Positions 11,409-25,405 of a DNA stretch of 64,000 nt are shown piece after piece (within the stretch, counting starts at the first letter, position 1; each line of letters starts with the position of its first letter). The position numbers and the translations under genes were made by a program. Source of the DNA: Luzula sylvatica (lineage: Eukaryota; Streptophyta; Magnoliopsida; Poales; Juncaceae); contig OX326960.1 in assembly GCA_946800325.1 (NCBI GenBank), forward strand, positions 32,579,629 through 32,643,628, written 5' to 3'. Below the pieces are notes generated by a model. That model saw only the letters and a list, made by a program, of their open reading frames with translations. It was not told the origin of the DNA and made no database searches.

Positions 11409-14400
11409 ATTCATAAAAATGAAACAAATGAAGTCTAACACCTTCAAAAAATTCCATGAAGATATTTTTTTAAAGAATGTTAAAATTGAAGTGTAACACA
11501 AGAAAAAAACTCAATTTTCATGTCATACTCAAAATACACTGTAATTGAAGACTAACACACACAAATTTAAATTTTTTCAAAAATTTCTTAAAAATGCAAA
11601 AAACTGAAGTCTAACACCTTCAAAAAATTCAATGAAGATATTTTTTAAAAGAATGTTAAAATTGAAGTGTAACATAAGTACAATACTCAATTTTCATGTC
11701 ATATTCAAAATACTCCGTAATTGAAGACTAACACACACAAATTTTAATTTTTTCAAACATTTCTTAAAAATGCAAAAAATGAAGTCTAACACCTTCAAAA
11801 AATTCAATGAAGATATTTTTTGAAAAAATGTTAAAATTGAAGTGTAACACAAGAAAAAAAATCAACTTTCATGTCATACTCAAAATACTCCGTAATTGAA
11901 GACTAACACGAACATATTTCAATTTTTTCAAAAATTTCTTAAAAATGCAAAAACCTGAAGTCTAACACCTTCAATAAATTCAATGAAGATATTTTTTAAA
12001 AGAATGTTAAAATAGAAGTGTAACATAAGCAAAATATTCAATTTTCATGTCATATTCAAAATACGCCGTAATTGAAAACTAACACACACAAATTTCAATT
12101 TTTTCAAAAATATCTTAAAAATCCAAAAAATGAAGTCTAACACCTTCAATAAATTCAATGAAGATATTTTTTAAAAGAATTTTAAAATCGAAGTGTAACA
12201 TATGCAAAATACTCAATTTTCATGTCATAATCAAAATACGCCGTAATTGAATACTAACACACAGAAATTTCAATAATTTCAAAAATTTCTTAAAAATGCA
12301 AAAAACTGAAGTCTAACGCCTTCAAAAAATTCAATGAAGATATTTTAAAAAAAAATGTAAAAATTGAATTGTAACATAAGCCAAATACTCAATTTTCATT
12401 TCATACATAAAATACTCCGTAATTGAAGACTAACACACACAAATTTCAATTTTTCCAAAAATTTCTTAAAAAAGCAAAAAATTAAGTCTAACACCTTCAA
12501 TCAATTCAATGAAGATATTTTTTAAAAGATTGTTAAAATTGAAGTGTAACATAAGCAAACTACTCAATTTTCTTGTCATACTCAAAATTCTCCGTAATTG
12601 AAGAGTAACACACACAAATTTTAATTTTTTCAAAACTTTCTTAAAAATGCAAAAAATGAAGTCTAACACCTTCAAAAAATTCCATGAAGATATTTTTTAA
12701 AAGAATGTTAAAATTGAAGTGTAACACAAGAAAAAAACTCAATTTTTATGTCATACTCAAAATACTCCGTAATCGAAGACTAACACACATAAATTTAAAT
12801 TTTTTCAAAAATTTCTTAAAAATGCAAAAAATTGAAGTCTAACACCTTCAAAAAATTCAATGAAGATATTTTTTAAAAGAATGTTAAAATTGAAGTGTAA
12901 AATAAGCACAATACTCAATTTTCATGTCATACTCAAAATACTCCTAATTGAAGACTAACACACACAAATTTCAATTTTTTCAAAAATTTCTTAAAAATGC
13001 AAAAAATGATGTCTAACACCTGCAAAAAATTAAATGAAGATATTATTTAAAAGAATGTTAAAATTGAAGTGTAACATATGCAAAATACTCAATTTTCATG
13101 TCATACTCAAAATACGCCGTAATTGCATACTAACACACAGAAATTTCAATATTTTCAATAATTTCTTAAAAATGCAAAAAACTGAAGTCTAACGCCTTCA
13201 AAAAATTCAATGAAGATATTTTTAAACAAAATGTAAAAATTGAATTGTAACATAAGCCAAATACTCAATTTTCATGTCAGACACAAAATACTCCGTAATT
13301 GAAGACTAACACACACAAATTTCAATTTTTCCAAAAATTTCTTAAAAAAGCAAAAAATTAAGTCTAACACCTTCAATCAATTCAATGAAGATATTTTTTA
13401 AAAGATTGTTAAAATTGAAGTGTAACATATGCAAACTACTCAATTTTCTTGTCATACTCAAAATTCTCCGTAATTGAAGAGTAACACACACAAATTTCAA
13501 TTTTTTCAAAACTTTCTTAAAAATGCAAAAAATGAAATCTAACACCTTCAAAAAATTCAATGAAGATATTTTTTAAAAGAATGTTAAAATTGAAGTGTAA
13601 CACAAGAAAAAAACTCAATTTTCAGGTCATTCTCAAAATACTCCGTAATTGAAGACTAACACACACAAATTTCATTTTTTTCAAAAATTTCTTAAAAATG
13701 CAAAAAATTAAGTCTAACACCTTCAAAAAATTCAATGAAGATAATTTTTAAATTAATGTTAAAATTGAAGTATAACACAAGAAAAAAACTCAATTTTCAT
13801 GTCATATTCAAAATACTCCTTAATTGAAAACTAACACACACCAATTTCAATTTTTTGAAAAATTTTTAAAAATGAAAAAAATGACCTTCAAAAAATTCAA
13901 CGAAGATATTTTTTTAAAAAATGTAAAAATTGAAGTGTAACATAAGCAAAATACTCAATTTTCATGTCATACTCAAAATACGCCGTAATTGAAGACTGAC
14001 ACACACAAATTTCAATTTTTCCAAAAATTTCTTAAAAATGCAAAAAATGAAATCTAACACCTTCAATAAATTCAATGAAGATATTTTTTAAAAGAATGTT
14101 AAAATTGAAGTGTAACATAAGAAAAAAACTCAATTTTCATGTCATACTCAAAATGCTACGTAATTGAAGACCAACACACATAAATTTAAATTTTTTCAAA
14201 AATTTCTTAAAAATGCAATAAACTGAAGTCTAATACCTTCAAAAAATTCAATGAAGATATTTTTTAAAAGAATGTTAAAATTGAAGTGTAAAATAAGCAC
14301 AATACTCAATTTTCATGTCATACTCAAAATACTCCGTAATTGAAGACTAACACACACAAATTTCAATTTTTTCAAAAATTTCCTAAAAATGCAAAAAACT

Positions 14401-15442
14401 GAAGTCTAAAACCTTCAAAAAGTTCAATGATGATATTTTTTAAAAAAAATGTACAAATTGATGTGTACCATAAGAAAAATAATAAATTTTCATGTCATAC
14501 TATCAAATACTCCGTAATTGAAGACTAACGCACACAAATTTCAAAATTTTCAAAAAATTTCTTAATAATGCAAAAACCTGAAGTCTAACACCTTCAATAA
14601 ATTCAATGAAGAAATTTTTTAAAAGAATGTTAAAATTGAAGTGTAACATATGGAAAATACTCAATTTTCATGTCATATTCAAAATTCTCCGTAATTGAAG
14701 AGTAACACACATAAATTTCAATTTTTTCAAAACTTTCAAAAAAAATGCAAAAAATGAAGTCTAACACCTTCAAAAAATTCAATGAAGATATTTTTTAAAA
14801 GAATGTTAAAATTGAAGTGTAAAATAAGCACAATACTCAATTTTCATGTCATACTCAAAATACTCCGTAATTGAAGACTAACACACACAAATTTCAATTT
14901 TTTCAAAAATTTCTTAAAAATGCAAAAAATGATGTCTAACACCTTCAAAAAATTCAATGAAGATATTTTTTTTAAAATAATTTTAAAATTGAAGTGTAAC
15001 ACAAGAAAAAAACTCAATTTTTATGTCATACTCAAAATACTCCGTAATTGAAGACTAACACACATAAATTTAAATTTTTACAAAAATTTCTTAAAAATGC
15101 AAAAAAACTGAAGTCTAACACCTTCAAAAAATTCAATGAAGATATTTTTTAAAATAATGTTAAAATTGAAGTGTAAAATAAGCACAATACTCAATTTTCA
15201 TGTCATACTCAAAATACTCCATAATTGAAGACTAACACACAAAAATTTCAATTTTTTCAAAAATTTCCTAAAAATGCAAAAAACTGAAGTCTAACACCTT
15301 CAAAAAATTCAATGAAGATATTTTTTTAAAAAAAATGTAAAAATTGATGTGTAACATAAGCAAAATACTCAATTTTCATGTCATACTAAAAAATACTCCG
15401 TAATTGAAGACTAACGCACACAAATTTCAAAATTTTCAAACA
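11409..15442 (+). repeat. HOR copy 4, 23-monomer unit (4,034 bp)
   Basis: The intact long unit. After the landmark it carries ACACTG near 11,530. Seven additional monomers follow, containing GTAACATAAGTACAATAC, TCAAACATTTC, ACACGAACATATTTC and the CATAAGCAAAC variant at 12,466. At 12,632 it joins the sequence that also starts the window. It then follows the standard 16-monomer order with landmarks at 13,342 and about 14,735. The length equals the 16-monomer unit plus 1,228 bp (7 x 175.4). Confidence 0.9.
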
Positions 15443-18248
15443 ATTCATAAAAATGAAACAAATGAAGTCTAACACCTTCAAAAAATTCCATGAAGATATT
15501 TTTTTAAAGAATGTTAAAATTGAAGTGTAACACAAGAAAAAAACTCAATTTTCATGTCATACTCAAAATACACGGTAATTGAAGACTAACACACACAAAT
15601 TTAAATTTTTTCAAAAATTTCTTAAAAATGCAAAAAACTGAAGTCTAACGCCTTCAAAAAATTCAATGAAGATATTTTTTAAAAGAATGTTAAAATTGAA
15701 GTGTAAAATAAGCACAATACTCAATTTTCATGTCATACTCAAAATACTCCTAATTGAAGACTAACACACACAAATTTCAATTTTTTCAAAAATTTCTTAA
15801 AAATGCAAAAAATGATGTCTAACACCTGCAAAAAATTAAATGAAGATATTATTTAAAAGAATGTTAAAATTGAAGTGTAACATATGCAAAATACTCAATT
15901 TTCATGTCATACTCAAAATACGCCGTAATTGCATACTAACACACAGAAATTTCAATATTTTCAATAATTTCTTAAAAATGCAAAAAACTGAAGTCTAACG
16001 CCTTCAAAAAATTCAATGAAGATATTTTTAAACAAAATGTAAAAATTGAATTGTAACATAAGCCAAATACTCAATTTTCATGTCAGACACAAAATACTCC
16101 GTAATTGAAGACTAACACACACAAATTTCAATTTTTCCAAAAATTTCTTAAAAAAGCAAAAAATTAAGTCTAACACCTTCAATCAATTCAATGAAGATAT
16201 TTTTTAAAAGATTGTTAAAATTGAAGTGTAACATATGCAAACTACTCAATTTTCTTGTCATACTCAAAATTCTCCGTAATTGAAGAGTAACACACACAAA
16301 TTTCAATTTTTTCAAAACTTTCTTAAAAATGCAAAAAATGAAATCTAACACCTTCAAAAAATTCAATGAAGATATTTTTTAAAAGAATGTTAAAATTGAA
16401 GTGTAACACAAGAAAAAAACTCAATTTTCAGGTCATTCTCAAAATACTCCGTAATTGAAGACTAACACACACAAATTTCATTTTTTTCAAAAATTTCTTA
16501 AAAATGCAAAAAATTAAGTCTAACACCTTCAAAAAATTCAATGAAGATAATTTTTAAATTAATGTTAAAATTGAAGTATAACACAAGAAAAAAACTCAAT
16601 TTTCATGTCATATTCAAAATACTCCTTAATTGAAAACTAACACACACCAATTTCAATTTTTTGAAAAATTTTTAAAAATGAAAAAAATGTCCTTCAAAAA
16701 ATTCAACGAAGATATTTTTTTAAAAAATGTAAAAATTGAAGTGTAACATAAGCAAAATACTCAATTTTCATGTCATACTCAAAATACGCCGTAATTGAAG
16801 ACTGACACACACAAATTTCAATTTTTCCAAAAATTTCTTAAAAATGCAAAAAATGAAATCTAACACCTTCAATAAATTCAATGAAGATATTTTTTAAAAG
16901 AATGTTAAAATTGAAGTGTAACATAAGAAAAAAACTCAATTTTCATGTCATACTCAAAATGCTACGTAATTGAAGACCAACACACATAAATTTAAATTTT
17001 TTCAAAAATTTCTTAAAAATGCAATAAACTGAAGTCTAATACCTTCAAAAAATTCAATGAAGATATTTTTTAAAAGAATGTTAAAATTGAAGTGTAAAAT
17101 AAGCACAATACTCAATTTTCATGTCATACTCAAAATACTCCGTAATTGAAGACTAACACACACAAATTTCAATTTTTTCAAAAATTTCCTAAAAATGCAA
17201 AAAACTGAAGTCTAAAACCTTCAAAAAGTTCAATGAAGATATTTTTTAAAAAAAATGTACAAATTGATGTGTACCATAAGAAAAATAATAAATTTTCATG
17301 TCATACTAACAAATACTCCGTAATTGAAGACTAACGCACACAAATTTCAAAATTTTCAAAAAATTTCTTAAAAATGCAAAAACCTGAAGTCTAACACCTT
17401 CAATAAATTCAATGAAGAAATTTTTTAAAAGAATGTTAAAATTGAAGTGTAACATATGGAAAATACTCAATTTTCATGTCATATTCAAAATTCTCCGTAA
17501 TTGAAGAGTAACACACATAAATTTCAATTTTTTCAAAACTTTCAAAAAAAATGCAAAAAATGAAGTCTAACACCTTCAAAAAATTCAATGAAGATATTTT
17601 TTAAAAGAATGTTAAAATTGAAGTGTAAAATAAGCACAATACTCAATTTTCATGTCATACTCAAAATACTCCGTAATTGAAGACTAACACACACAAATTT
17701 CAATTTTTTCAAAAATTTCTTAAAAATGCAAAAAATGATGTCTAACACCTTCAAAAAATTCAATGAAGATATTTTTTTTAAAATAATTTTAAAATTGAAG
17801 TGTAACACAAGAAAAAAACTCAATTTTTATGTCATACTCAAAATACTCCGTAATTGAAGACTAACACACATAAATTTAAATTTTTACAAAAATTTCTTAA
17901 AAATGCAAAAAAACTGAAGTCTAACACCTTCAAAAAATTCAATGAAGATATTTTTTAAAATAATGTTAAAATTGAAGTGTAAAATAAGCACAATACTCAA
18001 TTTTCATTTCATACTCAAAATACTCCGTAATTGAAGACTAACACACAAAAATTTCAATTTTTTCAAAAATTTCCTAAAAATGCAAAAAACTGAAGTCTAA
18101 CACCTTCAAAAAATTCAATGAAGATATTTTTTTTAAAAAAATGTAAAAATTGATGTGTAACATAAGCAAAATACTCAATTTTCATGTCATACTAAAAAAT
18201 ACTCCGTAATTGAAGACTAACGCACACAAATTTCAAAATTTTCAAACA
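15443..18248 (+). repeat. HOR copy 5, 16-monomer unit (2,806 bp)
   Basis: A canonical short unit with ACACGG near 15,571 and the CTTCAATCAATTC monomer at 16,148. In the 9-bp-deleted monomer this copy reads ATGTCCTTC instead of ATGACCTTC (near 16,688), a private change useful for telling copies apart. Confidence 0.9.
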
Positions 18249-18950
18249 ATTCATAAAAATGAAACAAATGAAGTCTAACACCTTCAAAAAATTCCATGAA
18301 GAAATTTTTTTAAAGAATGTTAAAATTGAAGTGTAACACAAGAAAAAAACTCAATTTTCATGTCATACTCAAAATACACTGTAATTGAAGACTAACACAC
18401 ACAAATTTAAATTTTTTCAAAAATTTCTTAAAAATGCAAAAAACTGAAGTCTAACACCTTCAAAAAATTCAACGAAGATATTTTTTAAAAGAATGTTAAA
18501 ATTGAAGTGTAACATAAGTACAATACTCAATTTTCATGTCATATTCAAAATACTCCGTAATTGAAGACTAACACACACAAATTTTAATTTTTTCAAACAT
18601 TTCTTAAAAATGCAAAAAATGAAGTCTAACACCTTCAAAAAATTCAATGAAGATATTTTTTGAAAAAATGTTAAAATTGAAGTGTAACACAAGAAAAAAA
18701 ATCAACTTTCATGTCATACTCAAAATACTCCGTAATTGAAGACTAACACGAACATATTTCAATTTTTTCAAAAATTTCTTAAAAATGCAAAAACCTGAAG
18801 TCTAACACCTTCAATAAATTCAATGAAGATATTTTTTAAAAGAATGTTAAAATAGAAGTGTAACATAAGCAAAATATTCAATTTTCATGTCATATTCAAA
18901 ATACGCCGTAATTGAAAACTAACACACACAAATTTCAATTTTTTCAAAAA
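18249..18950 (+). repeat. HOR copy 6, start of a long unit that leaves the array
   Basis: This follows copy 4 closely (ACACTG near 18,371, GTAACATAAGTACAATAC, TCAAACATTTC, ACACGAACATATTTC). Near 18,950-19,000 similarity falls: AATCCATAAAATG replaces AATCCAAAAAATG and GAAGCGTAACATTTG replaces GAAGTGTAACATATG. It is the last well-homogenised HOR sequence in the window. Confidence 0.82.
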
Positions 18951-20760
18951 TTTCTTAAAAATCCATAAAATGAAGTCTAACACCTTCAATAAATTCAATG
19001 AAGATATTTTTTAAAAGAATGTTAAAATTGAAGCGTAACATTTGCAAAATACTCAATTTTCATGTCATACTCAAAATAAGCCGTAATTGAAGACTAACAC
19101 ACACAAATTTCAATTTTTTCAAATTGTTTTAAAAAATGCAAAAAACTGAAGTCTAACTCCTTCAAAAAATTCGTTGAAGATATTTTTTAAAAAATTGTAA
19201 AAATTGAAGTGTGACATAAGCAAAATACTAAATTTTCGTGTCATACTCAAAATACTCCGTAATTGAAGACTAACAAACAACAATTTCAATTTTTTCATAA
19301 ATTTCTCAAAAATGCAAAAAATGAAGTCTAACGCCTTCAAAAAATTCAATGAAGATATTATTTAAAAGAATGTTAAAATTGAAGTGTAACATATGCAAAA
19401 TACTCAATTTTCATGTCATACTCAAAATATGCCGTAATTGAATACTAACACACAGAAATTTCAATAATTTCAAAAATTTCTTTAAAATGCAAAAAACTGA
19501 AGTCTAACGCCTTCAAAAAATTCAATGAAGATATTTTTAAAAAAAATGTAAAAATTGAATTGTAACATAAGCCAAATACTCAATTTTCATGTCATACACA
19601 AAATACTCCGTAATTGAAGACTAACACACACAAATTTCATTTTTTCCAAAAATTTCTTAAAAAAGCAAAAAATGAAGTCTAACACCTTCAATCAATTCAA
19701 TGAAGATATTTTTTAAAATATTGTTAAAATTGAAGTGTAACATAAGCAAACTACTCAATTTTCTTGTCATACTCAAAATTCTCCGTAATTGAAGAGTAAC
19801 ACACACAAATTTCAATTTTTTCAAAACTTTCTAAAAAATGCAAAAAATGAAGTCTAACACCTTCAAAAAATTCAGTGAAGATATTTTTTAAAAGAATGTT
19901 AAAATTGAAGTGTAACACAAGAAAAAAAACTCAATTTTCATGTCATTCTCAAAATACACCGTAATTGAAGACTAACACAAACAAATTTCATTTTTTTCAA
20001 AAATTTCTTAAAAATGCAAAAAATGAAGTCTAACACCCTCATTAAATTCAATGAAGATATTTTTTAAATTAATGTTAAAATTGAAGTATAACACAAGAAA
20101 AAAACTCAATTTTCATGTCAGATTCAAAATACTCCTTAATTGAAGACTAACACACACCAATTTCAATTTTTTGAAAAAATTTTAAAAATTTTAAAAATGA
20201 AGTCTAGCACCTTTAAAAAATTCAACGAAGATATTTTTTTTAAAAATGTAAAAATTGAAGTGTAACATAAGCAAAATACTCAATTTTCATGTCATACTCA
20301 AAATACACCGTAATTGAAGACTGACACACACAAATTTCAATTTTTCCAAAAATTTCTTAAAAATGCAAAAAATGAAATCTAACACCTTCAATAAATTCAA
20401 TGAAGATATTTTTTAAAAGAATGTTAAAATTGATGTGTAACATAAGAAAAGAACACAATTTTCATGTCATACTCAAAATGCTACTTAATTGAAAGACTAA
20501 CACACACAAATTTCAATTTTTAAAATTTTTTTTTAAAAATGCAAAAAATGAAGTCTAACACCTTCAATAAATTCAACGAAGATATTTTTTAAATTAATGT
20601 TAAAATTGAAGTGTAACACAAGAAAAAAACTCAATTTTCATGACATATTCAAAATACTCCGTAATTAAAGACTAATACACACCAATTTCAATTTTTTGAA
20701 AAATTTCTTAAAAATGAAAAAAATGAAGTCTAGCATCTTCAAAAAATTCAACGAAGATAT
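18951..20760 (+). repeat. Diverged relative of the HOR at its margin
   Basis: Monomers continue in the HOR order but with many differences. GAATACTAACACACAG is near 19,440, CTTCAATCAATTC near 19,688 and CATTCTCAAAATAC near 19,945. TCCTTAATTGAAGAC with ACACACCAATTTC follows near 20,130. Where every HOR copy has a 9-bp deletion, this copy still reads ATGAAGTCTAGCACC near 20,205. It therefore looks like an older, unhomogenised version of the HOR. A further similar monomer follows at about 20,570-20,760. Confidence 0.75.
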
Positions 20761-22649
20761 TTTTTAAAAAAATGTTAAAATTGAAGTGTAACATGAGAAA
20801 AATACTCAATTGTCATGTCATACTCAAAATACTCCGTAATTGAAGACTAACACACACAAATTTCAATTTTCCCAAAAATTTCTTAAAAATGCAAAAAATT
20901 AAGTCTAACGCCTTCAATAAATTCAATGAAGATATTTTTTAAAAGAATGTAAAAATTGAAGTCTAATACAAGAAAAAAAACTCAATTTTCATGTAATACT
21001 CAAAATAAGCCGTAATTGAAGACTAACACACACAAATTTCAATTTTTTCAAAAATTTCTTAAAAATGCATAAAACTGAAGTTTAACACTTTCAAAAAATG
21101 AAATGAAGATATTTTTAAAAAAAATGTAAAAATTGAAGTGCAACATAAGCAAAATACTCAATTTTGAAGTCATATTCAAAATACTCCGTAATTGAAGAGT
21201 AACACACACAAATTTCAATTTTTTCAAAAACTTCTGAAAAATTCAAAAAATGAAGTCTAACACCTTCAAAAAATTCAATGAAGATATTTTTTAAAAAAAT
21301 GTAAAAATTTAAGTGTAACAGAAGCAAAATACTAAATTTTCATGTCATACTAAAAATAATCCGTAATTGAAGACTACCAGACACAAATTTCAATATTTTC
21401 AAAAATTTCATAAAAATGGAAAAAATGAAGTCTAACAGCTTCAAAAAATTCAATGAATATATTTTTTAAAAGAATGTTAAAATTGAAGTGTAACACAAGA
21501 AAAATACTCCATCTTCATGTCATACTTGAAACACTCCGTAATTGAAGACTAACACACACAAATTTCAATTTTTTGAAACATTTCTTAAAAATGCAAAACA
21601 TTATGTCTAACACCTTCAAAAAATTCAACGAAGATATTTTTTAAAAGAATGTTAAAATTGAAGTGTAACACAAGAAAAAAACTCAATTTTCATGTCATAC
21701 TCAAAATACTCTGTAATTGAAGACTAACACACACAAATTTCAATTTTTTCAAAAATTTCTTAAAAATGCAAAAATCTGAAGTCTAACACATTCAAAAAAT
21801 TCAATGAAGATATTTTTTAAAAAAATGTAAAAATTGAAGTGTAACATAAGCAAAATACTCAATTTTCATGTCATACTCAAAATACTCAGTAATTGAAGAC
21901 TAACACAGACAAATTTCAATTTTTCCAAAAATTTCTTAAAAATACAAAAAATTAAGTCTAACGCCTTCAATAAATTAAATGAAGACATTTTTTAAAAGAA
22001 TGTAAAAATTGAAGTGTAACACAAGAAAAAAACTCAATTTTCATGTCATACTCAAAATACGACGTAATTGAAGACTAACACACAAAAATTTGAATTTTTT
22101 CAAAAATTTCTTACAAATGCAAAAAACTGAAGTCCACCTTCAATAAATTCAATGAAGATATTTTTTAAAAGAATGCTAAAATTGAAGTGTAACATATGCA
22201 AAATATTCAATTTTCATAACATACTCAAAGTGCTCCGTAATTGAAGACTAACACACACAGATTTCAATTTTTCCAAAAATTTCTTAAAAATGCAAAAAAT
22301 GAAGTCTAACGCCTTCAATAAATTCAATGAAGATATTTTTAAAAAAATGTAAAAATTGAAGTGTAACAAAAGCAAAATACACAATTTTCATGTCATACTC
22401 AAAATACTCCGTAATTGAAGACTAACAAACACAAATTTCAATTTTTCAAAAAATTTCTTAAAAATGCAAAAAATGAACTCTAACACCTTAAAAAAATTCA
22501 ATGAAGATATTTTTTAAAAAAATGTAAAAATTGAAGTGCAACATAAGAAAATACTCAATTTTCATGTCATACTCAAAATATTCCGTAATTGAAGAGTAAC
22601 ACACAGAAATTTCAATTTTTTCAAAATTTCCTAAAAATGCAAAAAAATT

Positions 22650-23495
22650 GAAGTGTAACACCTTCAAAAAATTCAATAAAGATATTTTTTAAAAAAATGT
22701 AAAAATTGAACTGTAACATGAGCAAAATACTCAATTTTCATGTCATACTCAAAATACTCCGTAATTGAAGACTAACACACACAAATTTCAATTTTTCCAA
22801 AAATTTCTGAAAAATGCAAAAAATTAAGTGTAACGCCTTCAATAAATTCAATGCAGATATTTTTTAAAAGAATGTACAAATTGAAGTGTAACACAAGAAA
22901 AAAACTCAATTTTCATGTCATCCTCAAAATACGACGTAATTGAAGACTAAAACACAAAAATTTCTTACAAATGCAAAAAACTGAAGTCTAACACCTTCAA
23001 AAAATTCAATCAAGATATTTTTTAAAAGAATGTTAAAATTGAAGTGTAACCCAAGTAAAAAACTCAATTTTCATGTCATACTCAAAATGCTCCGTAATTG
23101 AAGACTAACACACACATATTTCAATTTTTCCAAATATTTCTTAAAAATGCAAAAAATGAAGTCTAACACCTTCAATAAATTCAATGAAGATACTTTTTAA
23201 AAGAATGTTAAAATTGAAGTGTACCATAAGCAAAATATTCAATTTTCATGTCATAATCAAAATACTCCGTAATTGAAGACTAACACACAGAAATTTCAAT
23301 TTTTTCAAAAATTTCATAAAAACGCAAAAACTGAAGTCTAACACCTTCAAAAAATTCAATGAAGATATTTTTTAAAAGAATGTTAAAATTGAAGTGTAAC
23401 ACAAGAAAAAAACTCAATTTTCATGTAATACTCAAAATAAGCCGTAATTGAAGACTAACACACACAAATTTCAATTTTTTCAAAAATTTCTTAAA
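22650..23495 (+). repeat. Segmental duplication, 1,910-bp offset, copy 1
   Basis: This matches 24,560-25,405. Shared diagnostic features are ATTCAATAAAGATAT (22,671 and 24,581), GTAACATGAGC, TCATCCTCAAAATACGACG, GTAACCCAAGTAAAAAAC and a partly deleted S3 reading GACTAAAACACAAAAATTTC (22,951 and 24,861). The offset is 11 monomers. Beyond the end, the CATTCCAAAA monomers are 2,084 bp apart, so one extra monomer was inserted downstream of copy 2. Confidence 0.82.
22941..22980 (+). repeat. Monomer with shortened S3
   Basis: S3 passes directly from GACTAAAACAC to AAAAATTTCTTAC, missing about 15-17 bp (the TTTCAATTTTTTCAA part). The same lesion is at about 24,851-24,890 in the duplicate, so the deletion came before the duplication. 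Confidence 0.8.
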
Positions 23496-24559
23496 AATGT
23501 AAAAATGAAGTCTAACACCTTCAAAAAATTCAACGAAGATATTTTTTTTAAAAATGTAAAAATTTAGGTGTAACATAAGCAAAATACTCAATTTTCATGC
23601 CATTCCAAAAATAATCCGTAATTGAAGACTAACATACACAAATTTCAATATTTTCAAAAATTTCATAAAAATGCAAAAAATGAAGTCTAACAACTTCAAT
23701 AAATTCAATGAAAATGATTTTTAAAAGAATGTTAAAATTGAAGTGTAACACAAGAAAAATACTCAATTTTCATGTTATACTTGAAACACTCCATAATTGA
23801 AGACTAACACACACAAATTTCAATTTTTTCAAAAATTTCTTAAAAATGCAAAAAAATGAAGTCTAACACCTTCAAAAAATTCAATGAAGATATTTTTTTA
23901 AAAAATGTAAAAATTGAAGTGTAACATAATCAAAATACTCAATTTTCATGTCATACTCAAAATACTCCGTAATTGAAGACTAACGCACACAAATTTCATT
24001 TTTTCCAAAAATGTCTCAAAAATGCAAAAAATGAAGTCTAACACCATCAATAAATTCAATGAAGATATTTTTTAAAAGAATGTTAAAATTGAAGTGTAAC
24101 ATAAGCAAAATATTCAATTTTCATGTCATACTCAAAATACTCCGTAATTGAAAACTAACACACACAAATTTCAATTTTTCCAAAAAGTTCTTAAAAATGC
24201 AAAAAATTAAGTCTAACGCCTTCAATAAATTCAATGAAGATATTTTTTAAAAGAATGTAAAAATTGAAATGGAACACAAGAAAAATACTCAATTTTCATG
24301 TCATAATCAAAATACGACATAATTGAAGACTAACACACAAAAATTTCAATTTTTTCAAAAATTTCATACAAAAGCAAAAAACTGAAGTCTAACAGCTTCA
24401 AAAAATTCAATGAAGATATTTTTTAAAAGAATGTTAAAATTGAAGTGTAACACAAGTAAAAAACTCAATTTTCATGTCATACTCAAAATACCCCGTAATT
24501 GAAGCCTAACACACAGAAATTTCAATTTTTTCAAAAATTTCTTACAAATGCAAAAAACT

Positions 24560-25405
24560 GAAGTCTAACACCTTCAAAAAATTCAATAAAGATATTTTTT
24601 AAAAAAATCTAAAAATTGAAGTGTAACATGAGCAAAATACTCAATTTTCATGTCATACTCAAAATACTCCGTAATTGAAGACTAACACACACAAATTTCA
24701 ATTTTTCCAAAAATTTCTGAAAAATGCAAAAAATTAAGTGTAACGCCTTCAATAAATTCAATTCGGATATTTTTTAAAAGAATGTAAAAATTGAAGTGTA
24801 ACACAAGAAGAAAACTCAATTTTCATGTCATCCTCAAAATACGACGTAATTGAAGACTAAAACACAAAAATTTCTTACAAATGCAAAAAACTGAAGTCTA
24901 ACCACCTTCAAAAAATTCAATGAAGATATTTTTTAAAAGAATGTTAAAATTGAAGTGTAACCCAAGTAAAAAACTCAATTTTCATGTCATACTCAAAATA
25001 CTCCGTAATTGAAGACTAACACACACAAATTTAAATTTTTCCAAATATTTCTTAAAAATACAAAAAATGAAGTCTAACACCTTCAATAAATTCAATGAAG
25101 ATACTTTTTAAAAGAATGTTAAAATTGAAGTGTACCATAAGCAAAATATTCAATTTTCATGTCATACTCAAAATACTCCGTAATTGATGACTAACACACA
25201 GAAATTTCAATTTTTTCAAAAATTTCATAAAAATGCAAAAACTGAAGTCTAACACCTTCAAAAAATTCTATGAAGATATTTTTTAAAAGAATGTTAAAAT
25301 TGAAGTGTAACACAAGAAAAAAAACTCAATTTTCATGTAATACTCAAAATAAGCCGTAATTGAAGACTAACATACACAAATTTCAATTTTTTCAAAAATT
25401 TCTTA
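24560..25405 (+). repeat. Segmental duplication, 1,910-bp offset, copy 2
   Basis: Second copy of 22,650-23,495. Private changes include AATTCGGATAT near 24,773 (versus AATGCAGATAT) and an extra base in CTAACCACC near 24,901. Homology ends near 25,405, where this copy changes to a monomer reading GAAGTCCACCTTC. Confidence 0.8.

Larger units (their letters stand above)
1..18950 (+). repeat. Homogenised higher-order repeat (HOR) region
   Basis: Monomers here differ from their neighbours but recur almost identically at HOR distance. The landmark ATTCATAAAA (after TCAAACA) occurs at 2811, 5617, 8604, 11409, 15443 and 18249, giving steps of 2806, 2987, 2805, 4034 and 2806 bp. A second landmark, CTTCAATCAATTCAATG with CATATGCAAAC, gives an identical monomer pair at 711, 3516, 9309, 13342 and 16148, and a variant with CATAAGCAAAC at 7551 and 12466. 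A base next to the first landmark alternates: ACACGG at about 2938, 8731 and 15571; ACACCG at 5742 or ACACTG at 11530 and 18371. This marks alternation of short (16-monomer) and long units. The near identity of copies implies recent homogenisation. Confidence 0.93.
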
